Shown piece after piece: positions 38,201 through 53,200 of a stretch of DNA of 64,000 nucleotides. The position numbers were made by a program, and so were the translations under genes. The stretch comes from Siphonodentalium dalli (Eukaryota > Mollusca > Scaphopoda > Gadilida > Siphonodentaliidae): contig CP136065.1 of the NCBI GenBank assembly GCA_032622095.1, positions 151,345,577 through 151,409,576 on the forward strand, written 5' to 3'. The first letter of the stretch is position 1, and every line of letters starts with the position of its first letter. Under the pieces are notes generated by a model. It made no database searches, was not told the DNA's origin, and saw only the letters and a program-made list of their open reading frames with translations.

Positions 38201-41200
38201 ATAAGGCGAAGCGGACGGCGCTAGGGCGAAGAAGTCGCCCTCTCGGCTGGTCCCTGACAGACGGACGAACGACGAGTGGTCAAACCGGGCAACGACACTA
38301 TGTTTACCATACTATGGTATGGGTAAACATAAAAAAGGATGACATTGATGTTACAGTTCCAAATTATGCTGGTGATTCATGTATTAAAAAAAATGTTTTT
38401 GAACTTCTATTCTAATGAAGAAGGAAAGTACCACATTTCCAACATACAACAGCAAACCAAGAAGAGATGGTTTATCGAGAGACTTTGTGTGTGTCAATGA
38501 AATGAGAACACTTGGATTTCAAAAGGCATGCTCTTTATCAAGAATGTTTGAACATTTCATTGGGTATAATGACCCCAAAAATAATAAAATTTGTCTTGCT
38601 TCTATATCATTTCTAATTGCATATATAAATTCCTTCCCAAATGAAATATAGTTTCAGACTTTCAGATACTTTCCCATTTCAGATCTGTTATCATTTAGCT
38701 GCATGTACTCTGTCCACCACCTAAGGCTTTCCATGTTATATGAAAAATTTGAATATAAAGGAGTGTTTTGTTACATGGTATCATTAAAATAAAATTATAA
38801 AAAACAAAAACCTGCCTCCCTCATCTGAAAAATTTGAAATAAATAATAATAACATATACCTGCCTCCCTCATCACTTTCGAAAAAAAAAATTCCTTGAGA
38901 AACAAACACCTTTTTTTATGTGGCCTAAATGTGCGGACGAACCCGATTTTTTGTCTGCAGCTTACGTGCATGGATATGTACTCACACACCAAAATTTTTA
39001 ATCCGTCAATAAACGGTTGAGTTATAAGCAAAACAGGCCGCCCGCCGTCCCCCATCAAACTATAAGTCAAGTTTTGGAAAAAAACTCGACTAATAAAAGA
39101 TAATATAAATTATAACTGAACTCCCATAAATTTGAACTGAAAAATATAGAAACTCTTTTTTGTTAATGTAGAAGGTAGAAGGTATTTAAACAATTTCAGA
39201 ATCCATGACAATACAACAAAATAACGGATAATTATAAGAAATCACGCCATCACGCGCCTGGAATTAAAAAGTAGCAATCTCTAATTTGGGCTGAGAAACT
39301 CACATAACAAATAAGTGAGTTATCGCAGCATGCATGAATTCCAAGTCGAAAAAGGGCCATAACTCTGTAAAAAAAAACTCTGATCAAACCCATATTCGAA
39401 CTCGATCTGTAGTTTGGGCTGAGAAACTCATATACAAAAATTTGGTTCCGATCAGATAGAAAATGTTTTGAGATAATGCACCATGCGTAAAGCGTCTGCG
39501 AACAAGGACAGACGAATGACAAGTGGTCAATCCGGACGTTGACACTATGTGTACCATACTATGGTATGGGTACACATAATAATAAACAGCACTCACCTTC
39601 TTAATCCTGCGATAACAATGAATTGGCCAGTTGGACTCCAAAAAAGATGATTTGCAGTCCGTCGCTCAAATGTTTCTGAAATGATATTTTTAAAAATATA
39701 ATATATATTTCCTTAAAGAAAGCCTGAACACTGAACTATATGGATAGATGTCCTGCGTTTGTAAAACCATAGTAGAAAAGGGGTTAACTTTTTGTGTGTG
39801 GTCGCCTACTACGGTACCTCGCGGTCTCTAGTGGCTTGCTCGTATTAGTCACGCATGCGCAGTCCCAATATAACTGACTGAATACGCCAGTTTATTTTCA
39901 ACTCAATCAGGAGATTGGCGAGTTGCGGGGTTGGGAATGGCACCGCCATGGCAGGGCCCTATGATAGTTCAGTGTTCAGGCTTTCTTTAAGGAAATATAT
40001 ATTATATTTTTTTAAATATCATATTTCCGCTAAAGGAAGCCGTTCACACTGAACTATATGGATTAGAATGCAAGCCCAGGAGGAGGCACGAGCAATAAAG
40101 TTAATAGCCAAATTTTGGAGGGAATGCACTCTTCTAAAACAGATTGTACCTAAATATGAACTCTTTAATGAATCTGTTATGATTAGGTACGTGAAATAAC
40201 TCATATAATTAGAGTGCTATATTGCCCAAACATGTACCTCCCCCCCTTGTTTTTGGAAGCAACATCCCAGGTGGTGCCATTCAATTCAGAATTGCGAGCG
40301 AACCGAGCAATTCTCTGTTCTTCATCCGTCAGTTCTAAGAATCCAGCCGATTTGAGATTCGAGGAGACTAACTCCCTCTCCGCCTTAGCGACATAACGAC
40401 CTGCACAGGAGGAGGCCCACTCCAAAGATGGCAAGACAACCAACATTAAGAGTTTAACTAACTGCTGTTCACCAATGCAAATGGCAGATAACCTGATGCC
40501 CAATCTATGGCACAGGTATCAAATGGAGAGCCCATTAGCCCAAATGGGTTATACAACTATAAGCGAGTCAAGCCATCGGATCAGAGGGAGCCCCCACCAT
40601 CGCATGCTGCAGGTGGTCATGCCCAAGCTAATATCCTGGCCAAGCTGGAGGGTGGCGAGAGGTCATTTTTCTCCGATCCCTTCACGGAGGAGTGGCAGGC
40701 AAGGCCGTGTCGTCATTTCGTTCTGCGATCGTGACCAGGAGGACTCGGCGCTTTACCTCATGGGTACGGCCCCTGCCCTACGCTTAAGCTGCCTAAGGCC
40801 ATCCAGCCGGTGTCGATACGTACGCACGCAATTTTTGGCAGCTTTAGCACCCAGAACCGCTAGCGTCTGGTGGGGGCCAAATGGCCTGGAGGTCCCAAGT
40901 ACCCCTGCAGCTCCACCAGACGTATCCCCACGAATTGGTTAAACCGTCGAGACGTATTTACCGGAGGAGCGTGAACTGGTCCTGCCCTTAGAACAGTTAT
41001 CACACGTTCACATGTCCCTGAGGTACCTATGTATCACAATATACACATTGCGTATATATATAAATAAAATGATATAATATAGATATCCGGGGGATATACA
41101 TATTAAGTTTTCCTCATGAGACCATGTCAGAAGGCCCTTCCAAAGCTGCGCCCATCAATCTAATGGGCGGAGCCAGATCACAGCTCCCTGTCATGATCCA

Positions 41201-44200
41201 ACGTATCACTAAATATAGATATACAACCCCACAGAGAACATGTCTCATGTCTCTGAGGTACCTATGTATCACCGTTTTACAAGATATCATTGCAGAAACC
41301 CGGTGACACAAATCTTTCGCATATATAGATATATAAAATGATATAATAGATATATCATGGTGATATATAAGTCATCATGAGATCATGTCAGAAGACCCTA
41401 CTAAAGCTGCGCCCAACAATCCAATGGTCGGAGCCAGAGCAGAGATCCCTGGCACAATCCAATGTATCATTAAAGATATATATATAGCCCCTCAGAGAAC
41501 ATGGCCGAACACCGCAGGTGACCAGAGCATCCGATGAGAAAGCAAACCGCTACTCTCAGGTGCCAAAACAATAGTGTCGGTACGAGTATTAATTTTGGAG
41601 AAATTTCCCAACGAGCACCATCCTTTGGAATGGAGACAGACAGCAAAATGTGCAATCCCAAGTATTATGTTCAGCCTAAATCCACACACATTACTATTAT
41701 TAGGCCATCACGACCACTAGGCACCTGAGAGCAGTCCGCGTTCCCAGCGGAATACCCACCGCGATCCGATTCTAAGAAATGAAGGTGCGCCTTCTACAAC
41801 CGAAATCAGTTCAAATGATGTAACATGTAGTCAGATGATGAACACAGGTAAATTTTCACTGTCACCATACGGAATATTCAGGTCCGAGCCTCTGCCCCCC
41901 CAAACATGCAGCAGAACGACCTAGGTGTGTGATAGGTCGGTTAGTGTGAAGCATGCAGCAAACTAGGGGAAGACCCGCTCTAAAAATGGCTCCCCTAGGA
42001 AGGAAAGGAAAGGAATTATCATTCTCCTAGTAAAGGATACACATACCTTTATAATGTTGTTTTATTTTAATTTGAAGAGCCAAGATAGAGAGGAACTCCC
42101 CCGACCTAAGTAGTCCCGCTTATGGCATGTTTAAGGAAGAGAGGACAGCATAGACCGAAATGCGCAGTTGGCAGCATGGCTTCAGGCCCTTATGATCGGG
42201 CATCTGTGCCATGTGGATGGGATGCCACTCGAACAGGGTGGTCCCCTGCCTGCGTCTTAGGAAAGGTCGGTAATGCTGGTCAATGAGCTTCCTCGAAAGC
42301 TTAGCTGGACAGCGCAAACGTCTTTGCCTGTTTTATTGTCTATGTGCCAGATAATCAAATTGATATGGGCAATAGAAGTATGAAGAGCCATGCTGATGGC
42401 CTCTTGTCGGAAAGGCTATTGGCAGTGGTCGTGGGACACATGGCAATATAAATGCTTTCCATGTAAATATGCTTCATTCGTGTGTGAAGTATATTCGCCA
42501 TATCAACGGTATGAAAGGTCGGGACACGTATATATTTTAAAATTCATTGAGACACCAACTAGTCCATGAATACCTTCAAAATACCTACCATGCCCTTTAT
42601 GAACAATACATGCTGTATTGGATGTACAGCCTGTTCTTGTACCAAGCTCACATTTGATATGGTTACTTGTCATAAATAATGTCTCCCCCCACCTTCCTCG
42701 TCTTGGAATACCACTGCTATTATATCGTTATTCATTGGGGAGCGTCATCCAGGCCACGGTCGCCAGTTATTGCCAGTGGACCAGTTACCTGGAGGGGTCA
42801 AGTCACCACGACTCTAAATACCTGTCAGGCTGGAATCATTCACATAATTGAATCAAGAAGGGGAAAGGTTGTTCAAACCAAAGTATCTTCAAATATATTT
42901 TTAGATAGTGAAACCATGAGTAAACACCGTCAGAGTGACGATAAGCCTCTTGCCTTACTCTAGAGAATGCAAACCGGAGCACCCATGATTTGTAATTTTT
43001 GTGTCCCAATTAGAGCCATATCCAGAATCGTAGTAATCCAGACCCCCCCCTGCTTCTTTTCAGTAAACCTACCCAGGAAGGAAAGCAATTATGTTTGTAT
43101 TCCGGAAGGAGACACCATTTTGTCGAGATACAACCCAGCAATTTTGAAAGGATGGGTTAATCTTTGGATACAATTCAGAATAACTAAAATCTGGAATTAT
43201 AGTGAAACTGTCATCACGATTAATTTTAGTGTCATGCTTGCAATCATTAAATGCTAGCAGTTATAAATTTTGACAGTGAAGTTGAAGCACTGTACGAGAA
43301 TCGAATCATGTACTCAACAGAAATCTGACTCCTGTCAGATGTCAATCCCTGTCTGAAATTAATGACACTAACTAATCATAGTACGACAACAGTCATTATT
43401 TTTCTGATATTGATAAACTGTAGTCTGATAAATTCAAGCGTCGACCAACACATCTAAATCATAGGAGACATGTGTGACAGTATTAAAACAGAAAACACAA
43501 AGTATTTTGTGAAAGCATGTTGTTTAGATGAGATCTAGCGACTCCAGTAGTGTTCTCTAACATGCACACACCTAGGTGTGTACATGTGCAGCGTAGTGCA
43601 CCCACGACAACATACCTGAACAAGTGTTGTAACGGGGAAAATCGGCATTTGCATTCGGATTTTATTCAGTAATCTCAAATGGGACTTGTTAGCCTGACAA
43701 ACTTGGTATCGGACCGAGTTCTGATTTCTGTCAGAATACCCTGACCAGGGTGCAATCCCCGGTCCGCTAGCACATGGCTGAGATTGTTACATTGAAGGTG
43801 ATGCTCCGTTACGAGAATCAAACCATGAACATAATTATAACACTTGTCCAATATCAATCTCTGTCAATTTATGAAAGTAATAATGACACTACTGTTTTTT
43901 ACATTGAATTGATAAACCCAGATGTAAATTGTAATCAACTTTTAAGATTTCTGTCAGAATACCCTGACCAGGGTGCAATCACCGGTCCGCTAGCACATGG
44001 CTGAGATTGTTACATTGAAGGTGATGCTCCGTTACGAGAATCAAACCATGAACATAATTATAACACTTGTCCAATATCAATCTCTGTCAATATATTAAAG
44101 TAATAATGACACTACTGTTTTTACATTGAATTGATAAACCCAGATGTAAATTGTAATCAACTTTTAAGTTCAGATGTGACCAACACATCTGGATCAGTTG

Positions 44201-47200
44201 TATTGAGCCATAAAACAACAAAGTATTATGAGAAAGAATGTAGTTCATAACATTATGATAAATAGCGTCAGTAGCGATGGTAATTATTGCTAAATAAATG
44301 TCCACGCGTAAATAAATTCCCACGAAATTAGGAGACTTCCGGTAAAAAACACGTGGCATTTTTTATATCTGACAAAATATATCATACCTTATAGGTTCTA
44401 TAATAATTACATAGATCAATTGTTCACAATAGTCTATGCGCCTCGTAAGGCCTTGAAATGGCGGCTGATTATGGCGAAATGTCGATTTTCAGATTCGAAA
44501 AGTCCGCCGCCTATTCGAAAACACGGAACAATTGTATGTTTGAAGCGAAACGGTCCGTGAATTCGAAACAATAATTCTAAAAACTAACGCGTAGGCGACC
44601 AGTAATTATTGTATCGATAAATTGAATTTGTTGTCTAGTTGTTAAACGACAAATTCGGAACAATACTCCCTTATGACTTCTCTGTGGTAGCAGAAAATAA
44701 ACTGGCGTATTCAGTCAGTTATATTGGGACTGCGCATGCGTGACTAATACGAGCAAGCCACTAGAGACCGCGAGGTACCGTAGTAGGCGACCACACACAA
44801 AAAGTTAACCCCTTTTCTACTATGGTTTTACAAACGCAGGACATCTATCCATATAGTTCAGTGTGAATGGCTTCCTTTAGCGGAAATATGAATATTTAGG
44901 TGCTGATGACAAGAGGTGACTTTTAAGGTACAAATAATACAACATTTCTGAACTTCAGCCCAAAATTTTAGTATTGCAATTTACTTGTAAAAATATAACA
45001 AAATAAGAAAATTTGTGTTAAAGTTGGGATTTCTTACCTTTGAACACTGAACTTTATGACCAACAGCGCTATCATTCCTTATCGTAATTCTGGTCATAAA
45101 TACCGACACAGCTTTCAAAAGTTATTTGCATTAAGAGAATCAGAGTTTATTGGTGGGCTTGACACCCATCAGTATATTTGACAAATCATATGCACGGAAT
45201 GTTATGTTCTTATCAGCAGTTGTAAACTCGAGGTGAGACTGTCCAAATTGTATTAAGGACACCCCCCCCCCCCCCCCCCACAGAGCAATTGGGATACAAT
45301 AACGGTAGCCAAATGACAAGGTTTCCACTACAGGGGCTGCGGATCCCTTTCCCTCACCCAAATTCCCCCCTCAGACATAATCCCCCAGCCGATCCAGATT
45401 ATTGCCTTCTTCATCTATGTACCTGCCACTAATAAAACCAACAGGGAGTGGCAAGTGAAGATAATTTTATTTGCCCACTTTTCTTGATTGCAAGTGAACC
45501 ATTTATTTTGCAGGAAAAGAATGGTTTTCAGTTCTACATACATCAACAATTATTGCCTTATTCTGAAAGACGGACATCGCTAAATGCTACGTGGTTGATA
45601 CTGCCTGGTTACGTCACGATTACATTCTCAAATAACAAAACTGTTCTGACTGGTTCTGATTTATGATTATGTAGACGAGGTCCAGATACTAGCCAATAAA
45701 GGACGACAAAAATATTTCCTGGAATTAGCAATAATATAACATGTTGTCATGAATGTAGTGAAGTCAGACACTACAATAAATTGCTAATTTTAACTCAACT
45801 AAAAAAGTCAGGTCTGGCTCATATTCGCAGGTGACAGGATCGCATAGCAGTCAATATCTGTGCCAAGTTTTTAAAAATTTACTAAAAAATGTAGGAATAC
45901 AAACATGAATAAAGTTGCGTCCCTGGACAGATGGACAAGCCGATTCCTATATACAACCCTTAACTTTGTTACGAGGGGTATAATATACACCTACCCCCTA
46001 ACTAACAGGGGGTATAAATACAGTGCATTATAAGGAAACAAGGACAAGTCACTTCAAATGCATAATTGATCACATAGTCTGTTTTGTAAGAGATAGGAAA
46101 AAACAAAAGTACTCACTCAAACACTCAACTTTTCCTCCTTTTGGAATTATGTTGTAGAAGCTGACTGATATTCTTGGAGTTTCACCATGAATATAGGCAA
46201 ACTTGCCTCCTGTCGGTTCCCAGGCAAACGCCATCACAGGCTCTGTTCACATATAAAAATATTTATATATAAGGCCAAAAAAATTAAATTCCCGTGTTCT
46301 CAGGCACGGCCCTGCCCGCGTCTCGAAAATGTTGCCGCATCAAATTTTTTTATTCTCCCGGTACAATATTTTTGTGCACCGGTTACTGGTCTATCCGATA
46401 ATTTCATTCACCTCAGGTTTCATTTCATAATAAATACACCCTTTTGTAATGTATAAGTTGTAATCTTCATTGTAAGGTGTGATAATCTCAACTGTCAGTC
46501 TCACAGTTGAAGACACCTAACAATGTTTTCACAGCTGTCAGCAAGCTGTGAAAATATCAGGTGTGATATATGTTTCCAGTTTGGACCAATAAATATGTTA
46601 ATTAGCATAAGGGCAGTATTAACTTACAAGTAAATGAACTAATTTATTTATTGCCATAGAATAGAATTTGACCAGAACACATAGTCACAAACACAACACA
46701 CAAATGAAAAAACACAAAACATGCACATGCATTAATAAATATTCACACCAAATGAACTGGATGAATAGACACATATATATATTGACATACAAACATTGAA
46801 CATTCCATGTATATATACAAAAAACTGCCAACTGCTCTGAACTGACCCTAACTTCTGAAAATGTATATCATTGTTGAATTTCAATGCACACATGCAAGTA
46901 GTAATTTGGGTGGGAGGAAGGGAAAAAAATTATTGTTGGATGTGTTCTGATCAAAGACGATTCAAAAGTGAAGAATTACAGCAAGCAAATACGAAAGAGG
47001 TGTGTCTAAAATTTGACCAATGAGAAACCAGGTAAACAAGAAGAACGCACGTGAGTTGACAGGTAAACACGAGAAGGCGTGTGGTGAACAATGAAAAGCG
47101 ATTAAGGCTCATGAAAGAAATAAGCGAGGTGGCAAGCATATGAAATAGAGAAGTAATCGGAAACAAAAGGCTAACAAAAGGAACTGCCTGAGTCTTATGT

Positions 47201-50200
47201 TAATTACATCCTTTGTTAACAAAAGAACTCAATTGTTTTGATAACACACTATCAATGGACAACTGTGTGAAATCATTGTTGGCAGTGGTAAGACAAGTTA
47301 ATTAGCATGAATATTTGGGGAGGGGCATTTTATCGCAATGCTGACAATTATATTGGTGGAGGCAAGACCATGCATGGGTTAACTTAGAATTGGAAATGAG
47401 ACCATTGAATGTAAAATTCACAGACCCCAATGATGGTCAGTGGTGACCGTTTATTAGCAGGCTATTTAATGAGCTAACCTGACTATCAACAAAGAAAATG
47501 AGGCTGAGCCATCACTGAAAGTGGTACATGTGTAAAAGAACACTACATAATACATGTATACAAATAAACAAGACAAATGGAAATATATCATGGATTCATA
47601 TAAAATTACATAACTTAAATGTCATTTTGGGGTATCTTTTTGAGATTTATAATAATAATTTTTTTTTTTAAAAGCCTCCCTGCCTCGTCTGATATTTTAT
47701 GGAAAATTGCCTGAGAACACGGGTATTTATTTTCATACTACTTATTTATGTGGGCAGTAGCCTCTATACGGGCGCCTGTGGCGCATAAGATAATATGGGT
47801 GGCGGGATGGGGTGGCTACTGCCCACATAAATAAGTAATATAATGAGATCCCACCCACCACCCCATCCCGCCACCCATATACTAGTGCCCAAAATATGTA
47901 TTCAGGATTCAAAACAAGATTTTTATGTCAATTCAGCACCCATTACACAAAGATGAGCACTGTTGATGCTGAATCTATAATTAAGCCCTTGTAAGCCACA
48001 ATTTTGACACAAAATGTAAGGCTTATGAACTAGTATTAGAAAAGATGTTGTGCAGAGAATTTTCAAAAAAATAAAAATATTCTTCAGAATATAACGATAG
48101 GCTGATCACAATCTTCAGCTGTTTAACGCATCCCTCGGCGATAGTAAATGGCTATGATCGGAGTTCCGATCACAATCTTCAGCTGTTTAACCCATCCCTC
48201 GGTGATACTAAATGGCTATGATCGGAGTTTTGATGTTGAATTATAGAGTATACTGTTATGTACTAAATTAGTATAGATAAATGTACATAATTAAAAAAAA
48301 ATTCATATTATTGGAATTTATGGATCCTGGTGCCAATTTTGCACTAGTAGGGTCACTGACATTGGTAGGAATATAAATCGATAAAGGGCCATAACTCCAT
48401 AAAAAAAAAACACAGATCAAACAAATTTTTGAACTCGATCTGTATTTTTGGGCTGAGAAACTCATACAAAATTTGGTTCCAATCGGACAGAAAATATCTG
48501 AGTTATTGTACCATGCGTAAAGCGTCTACAGACAGATGGACTGATAGACAGATGAAAGATGAGTTGTCAATCCAGACGTCGACACTATGTGTGCTATACT
48601 ATGGTGTTGGTAGACATAGAAAAAACGATATACATCATAATAAAAGTACAAACCTCTACACTCCACTTTATCAACAGGAATTTGTTTCTCTCGGATTCTG
48701 AACAGCTCAAAATTATAGTACGTTCCCTGGAAAATATTATTTCAGATTATAGCAAGCACATGTATTAATTAGTTATTGCTAAGCATATATCAGTGGGACC
48801 GGCCAGGTCACTGGTGGTACAATTAAAGGGTTTAAATTCAGGCAATGACTATTGAACAGGACTGGTTTGCAGATGAATCACAAACTACTAAAACATATTT
48901 CTACCTTTCTTGCTGATCAAAAACTTAAAGTAATGTGAAACACTCTGCCAGCAACCTGCTCAAAGTAGTTATTTTACAAATACAGATGGACAATATGCAT
49001 AATCATTCTTATACAAATACAAGTGCACAGCTGGGCGGAGGGTAACGCCCCCGACTGTACAATCAGAGAAACTTTCTGGTTAAGCGCTATAAAAATGCCA
49101 CATGTTGTTCTATATTAGCTTCAAATTTGGTCTGGTGCCACAAAAATAGAAGGAAAACTGAATTTTTTAAGTCGAAAACGGGTCATAACTCTCACAATTT
49201 TTTTTGCAAATAAACAATCCAAAATCAAGTTATCATCTGGAAACCAAAAAAAGTAGCAGAAAACTTGAATTTTCTAAGTCCAAAAAGGGGCGTAACTCGG
49301 AAAAAAATGGGCGGACGAAACCACGGCTATGGGGAAATCTTGTCCCCCCGGCTGGTCTATTGGCATACCAAAGATCAACTGAATTGAATTAGCGAAACCA
49401 AAGTTATGAGTTGAAACGTTCGTATGCCACTGAAAACTTAATTTTCTAAGTCCAAAAAGGGGCGTAACTCTGGAAAAAATTGGCGGACGAAACCGCTGTT
49501 ATGGGGAAAGATGTCCCCCGGCTGGTCTATTAGCACACCAAAGATCAACTGAATTGAGTTAGCGAAACCAAAGTTATGAGTTGAAACGTTCGTACGGATG
49601 GAAGGACGGACGGACGGAGGGCTCCACTATATACCCCCAAATCTCCATCGGAGATCGGGGGCATAATAAGATCATTGCTTAATATTTCCGAATACTTATT
49701 GGGGAATAACTTGATCCAAATGAAATGTGATGGTCAATTTGCTTCAGATTTTCGGCAATGTTAGTAGAATGCTATATTCCCCCAGTTGGCATAGCGCCTG
49801 GATACCAACTGATCAGTTTCACGCACCAGAACAAGTATATAATATGTCTTTAAGACTTACACTGTATTTCATTTGATTAGTATCCTCATCACGTTTCATC
49901 TTGGAATACCGATCAACCTTGACACACAGATAGTCTCCATTCTTCTGCCAATGCATACGGCAGTCCGCAACATTGAACAAGTTTTTCACACATAATTCAT
50001 TTCGGCTTGGTATATCAATAAGAGTTACACGTGCAGGCACATTTTGCTGTTCTGGCACCCAGTATGCTATCAAAGTATCTGTCGGAGACCAGGTGAAATC
50101 CCTGAAATGAATACTCTGGAGCTTAAAGAAATGCCAAACTTTATGTAATTACACTTAGGTCAAAACCAAATTAATGAATTGTTTCACAGGCTTTGATGCA

Positions 50201-53200
50201 TTGGATTTCAACCCACCCACGTTGAACATTTTTTATAGACATCGCCAAAAAATATCATGACTCAAGCTATAAGAATACAACGTAAATAGGCATACCTAAA
50301 TTCGAGCATCTTGTTTAATGGTATTTTTAAGCATTGTTTTCCATCTATGCTTGCACATTTGGTGCAACTGCATTTTGGTCAAAGTTGACTGCCGAAAATA
50401 AATTTTATTTACCCCGGTTGGTGGGTTATAAAAATTCAGCATATCAAAAAGTGAACACGTACTAGAGTGTGGTACGTACGATTTTGACAGTGCATAGATA
50501 TAAATGCATGAAGCGAGGTCCTTTTGAACACTTTCTATTTATTTATCAAGATTGGTGATGATTGGATGAGGGATGTGACATAGGGTGTGCCGAAGGATTT
50601 AGTCAGGCAAAGAGTTAAATAAAAGATGGCCACTGGAAGCCATGTTTTTTAAAGAATTTTCGAGAATAATCCATGACTCACATCTAGAGGTCACAACGAA
50701 GATACATATGAAATTTGGTGACGATCGGATGAGGGATGTGTCTTGTAGTGCCGAAGGATTTAGTCATGCAAAGAGTAAAATCCAAAATGGCCGCTGGCAG
50801 GCATGTTTTTCTACGGATTTTCGAAAAAAAAAAATTGATGGCTCCCATCTAGAAGTCACCATATAAAGTTTGGTGATGATTAGATGAGGGATGTGGTTTG
50901 TAGGGTGTGCCAAAGGATTTAGTCATGCAAAGAGTAAAAACCAAGATGGCTGCTGGCGGCCATTTTTTCATTGAAAATTGTTCACAATCGAAAGGTCCCA
51001 TCCAGAGGTGATCCTAAACATGCCTGCAAGTTTTCAAAATAATTCTCTAATAAATGCAGGCTGTGCCGATGGATTTAAATTTGAAATCCAAGATGCTGCT
51101 GGCAGCCATTTTTTTTAACGAATTTCAGAAAAAAAAATGATGGATCCCATCTAGAGGTCACCCCAAAGATCCATGTAAAGTTTTGTGATGATCGGATGAG
51201 GGATGTGGCCTGTAGGCTGTGCCGAAGGATTTAGTCATGAAAAGAGTACAATCCAAGATGGCTGGTGGTGGCAATGTTTTTTATCAAATTTTGGAAATAA
51301 TTTTTTTTTTTGTTAAATTGAGCAAGAACTTCAATCTAAAAAAAATTCATATTTTATTTGTTGATAAAGGGCCATAACTCCTTTAAAATAAATCTGATCA
51401 AACCAATATTTGAACTTGATCTGTATTTTAGAATGAGAAACTCGTATAGAAAATTTGGTTCCAATCGGAGAGAAAATGCTTGAGTTATCACATTATGCAT
51501 TTATATAGTGTCTACGGATGGAGAGACGGACATACAGCTAGACAGACGGACGAACGAACAGCGAGTGGTTAATCCGGACGTTGACACTATGTGTACACAT
51601 AAAAATTGCCAGTGAAACAAAACAATCTATTTTGGCCTTTGGTTATTGTATGAATTAAACATGAAGCCCAACAGTCATAATAAAACATTCATATGAAAAT
51701 TGAAATATGATTTCAAGTTTCATTCTCAAATATTAAAAGATTTATTCACAGCTCCAGGCCAATTATTATTATCTCAAGTTTCAATCTCAAATATTTAAAG
51801 ATTTATTCATGGTTCTGGGCCAATCATTATGATTTCAAGTATCAATCTCAAATATTTATTGATTTATTCACCTCTCCAGGCCAATTATTTTATCTCAAGT
51901 TTCAATCTCAAATATTTCAAGATGTATTCACGGCTTCAGGCCAATTATTATGATTTCAAGTATCAATCTCAAATATTTAAAGATGTATTCACGGCTCCAG
52001 GTCAATTATTATGAAACTACTTTCCTTCATATAAAGATTTACGTTTAAGAAGTGCCACATGAAATATTCTGTCTTGTTTGACAATGAATTTTCAATCTAT
52101 TTATTTCATATAGTCTTGATGTTTTAGATGGACATTCATAATAATTGTTGACTTTTCATCAGCAAAATGACATTCATTGGTATTCTTATGACTTTCTAGT
52201 TTGTATCTCACATATGGTTTTCACCATATACCATTTTACGGATAACCATTTTGACTGGAATCTTCTCCAAAGCAATACCAATGGCTTGAAGCTGCATGAA
52301 TTTACTATGGGAGATTTAGAGGGGTCTATAAGACATATTTTTCATAGGTTTTGCATGAAATTTTAATTATATACCAGAGACATATACTCCTCCCAGAATG
52401 TTAAAAAAAAAATTCTAATTACTCCTTGCACTTTTATTGATTTTATGCAGTCAGACAATTCAGAAAACTATTTTGATAAAACAAGTTCTCTTTATCTTTG
52501 CAAAGAACAATGAGGCTCACATCAGTAAGAGAATGCCTGAAATGAAGATATCAGATTTTTTTCTTCTTTACCACTTAAGATAAGTAATACCTTAATCTCC
52601 TGTTGTAATGAACAAGAGATATATGCAATACAAACACATTTTGTATAGAAATCTCTGCCTACTCACTTGACTCCAATTATTTTGAGACTCTTCTTATCAA
52701 GCAATCCAAAGGACTGAAATACACAGAAAACATAATTTCAGAGTTTATCTACTTTTTATACCCAGCCCCAGCAGGAATGCCACAAGAGTGAGAATAGGTC
52801 CACTATCGGGGTTGGTATAATTTGTTGCTCCAAACTGCCACTGCCCTTTAAATATTAATTTTTTTTTTAAATAAATATTTAATATTTAAAGGGCAGTGGC
52901 AGTTTGGAGCAACAAATTATACCAACCCCGATAGTGGACCTATTCTCACTTTTGTGGCATTCCTGCTGGGGCTGTGTATAAAAAGTAGATCCATAAATAT
53001 GTTAAATAATTTTATACAGATTTAATGCCACATGAAGAATTATTATAGGGACCAGAAAGGAACCCTTTTCCTCCAATCGTTGTATGAAGATCACATGGAT
53101 AGTAAGCAAGAAGCACTATATTGGCGAGATCTTCCAGAAAATAGCCATATTATTCAAAAAAATCACAAACAATGGATGAAATTGGATAGTAATATATTGA

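Noticed and set aside
43690-43785. tRNA-like words (GGTGCAATCCCCGG, GCTAGCA)
   Set aside because: The acceptor and anticodon arms cannot be folded, and the words lie in a tandem duplication inside a mobile element.
45033-45060. A possible minus-strand donor after 'AGTTCAGTGTTCAAAG' (GTAAGA)
   Set aside because: Tested as an extra EIF3B exon between w6 and w7, but w6 and w7 join in frame and match the protein without it.
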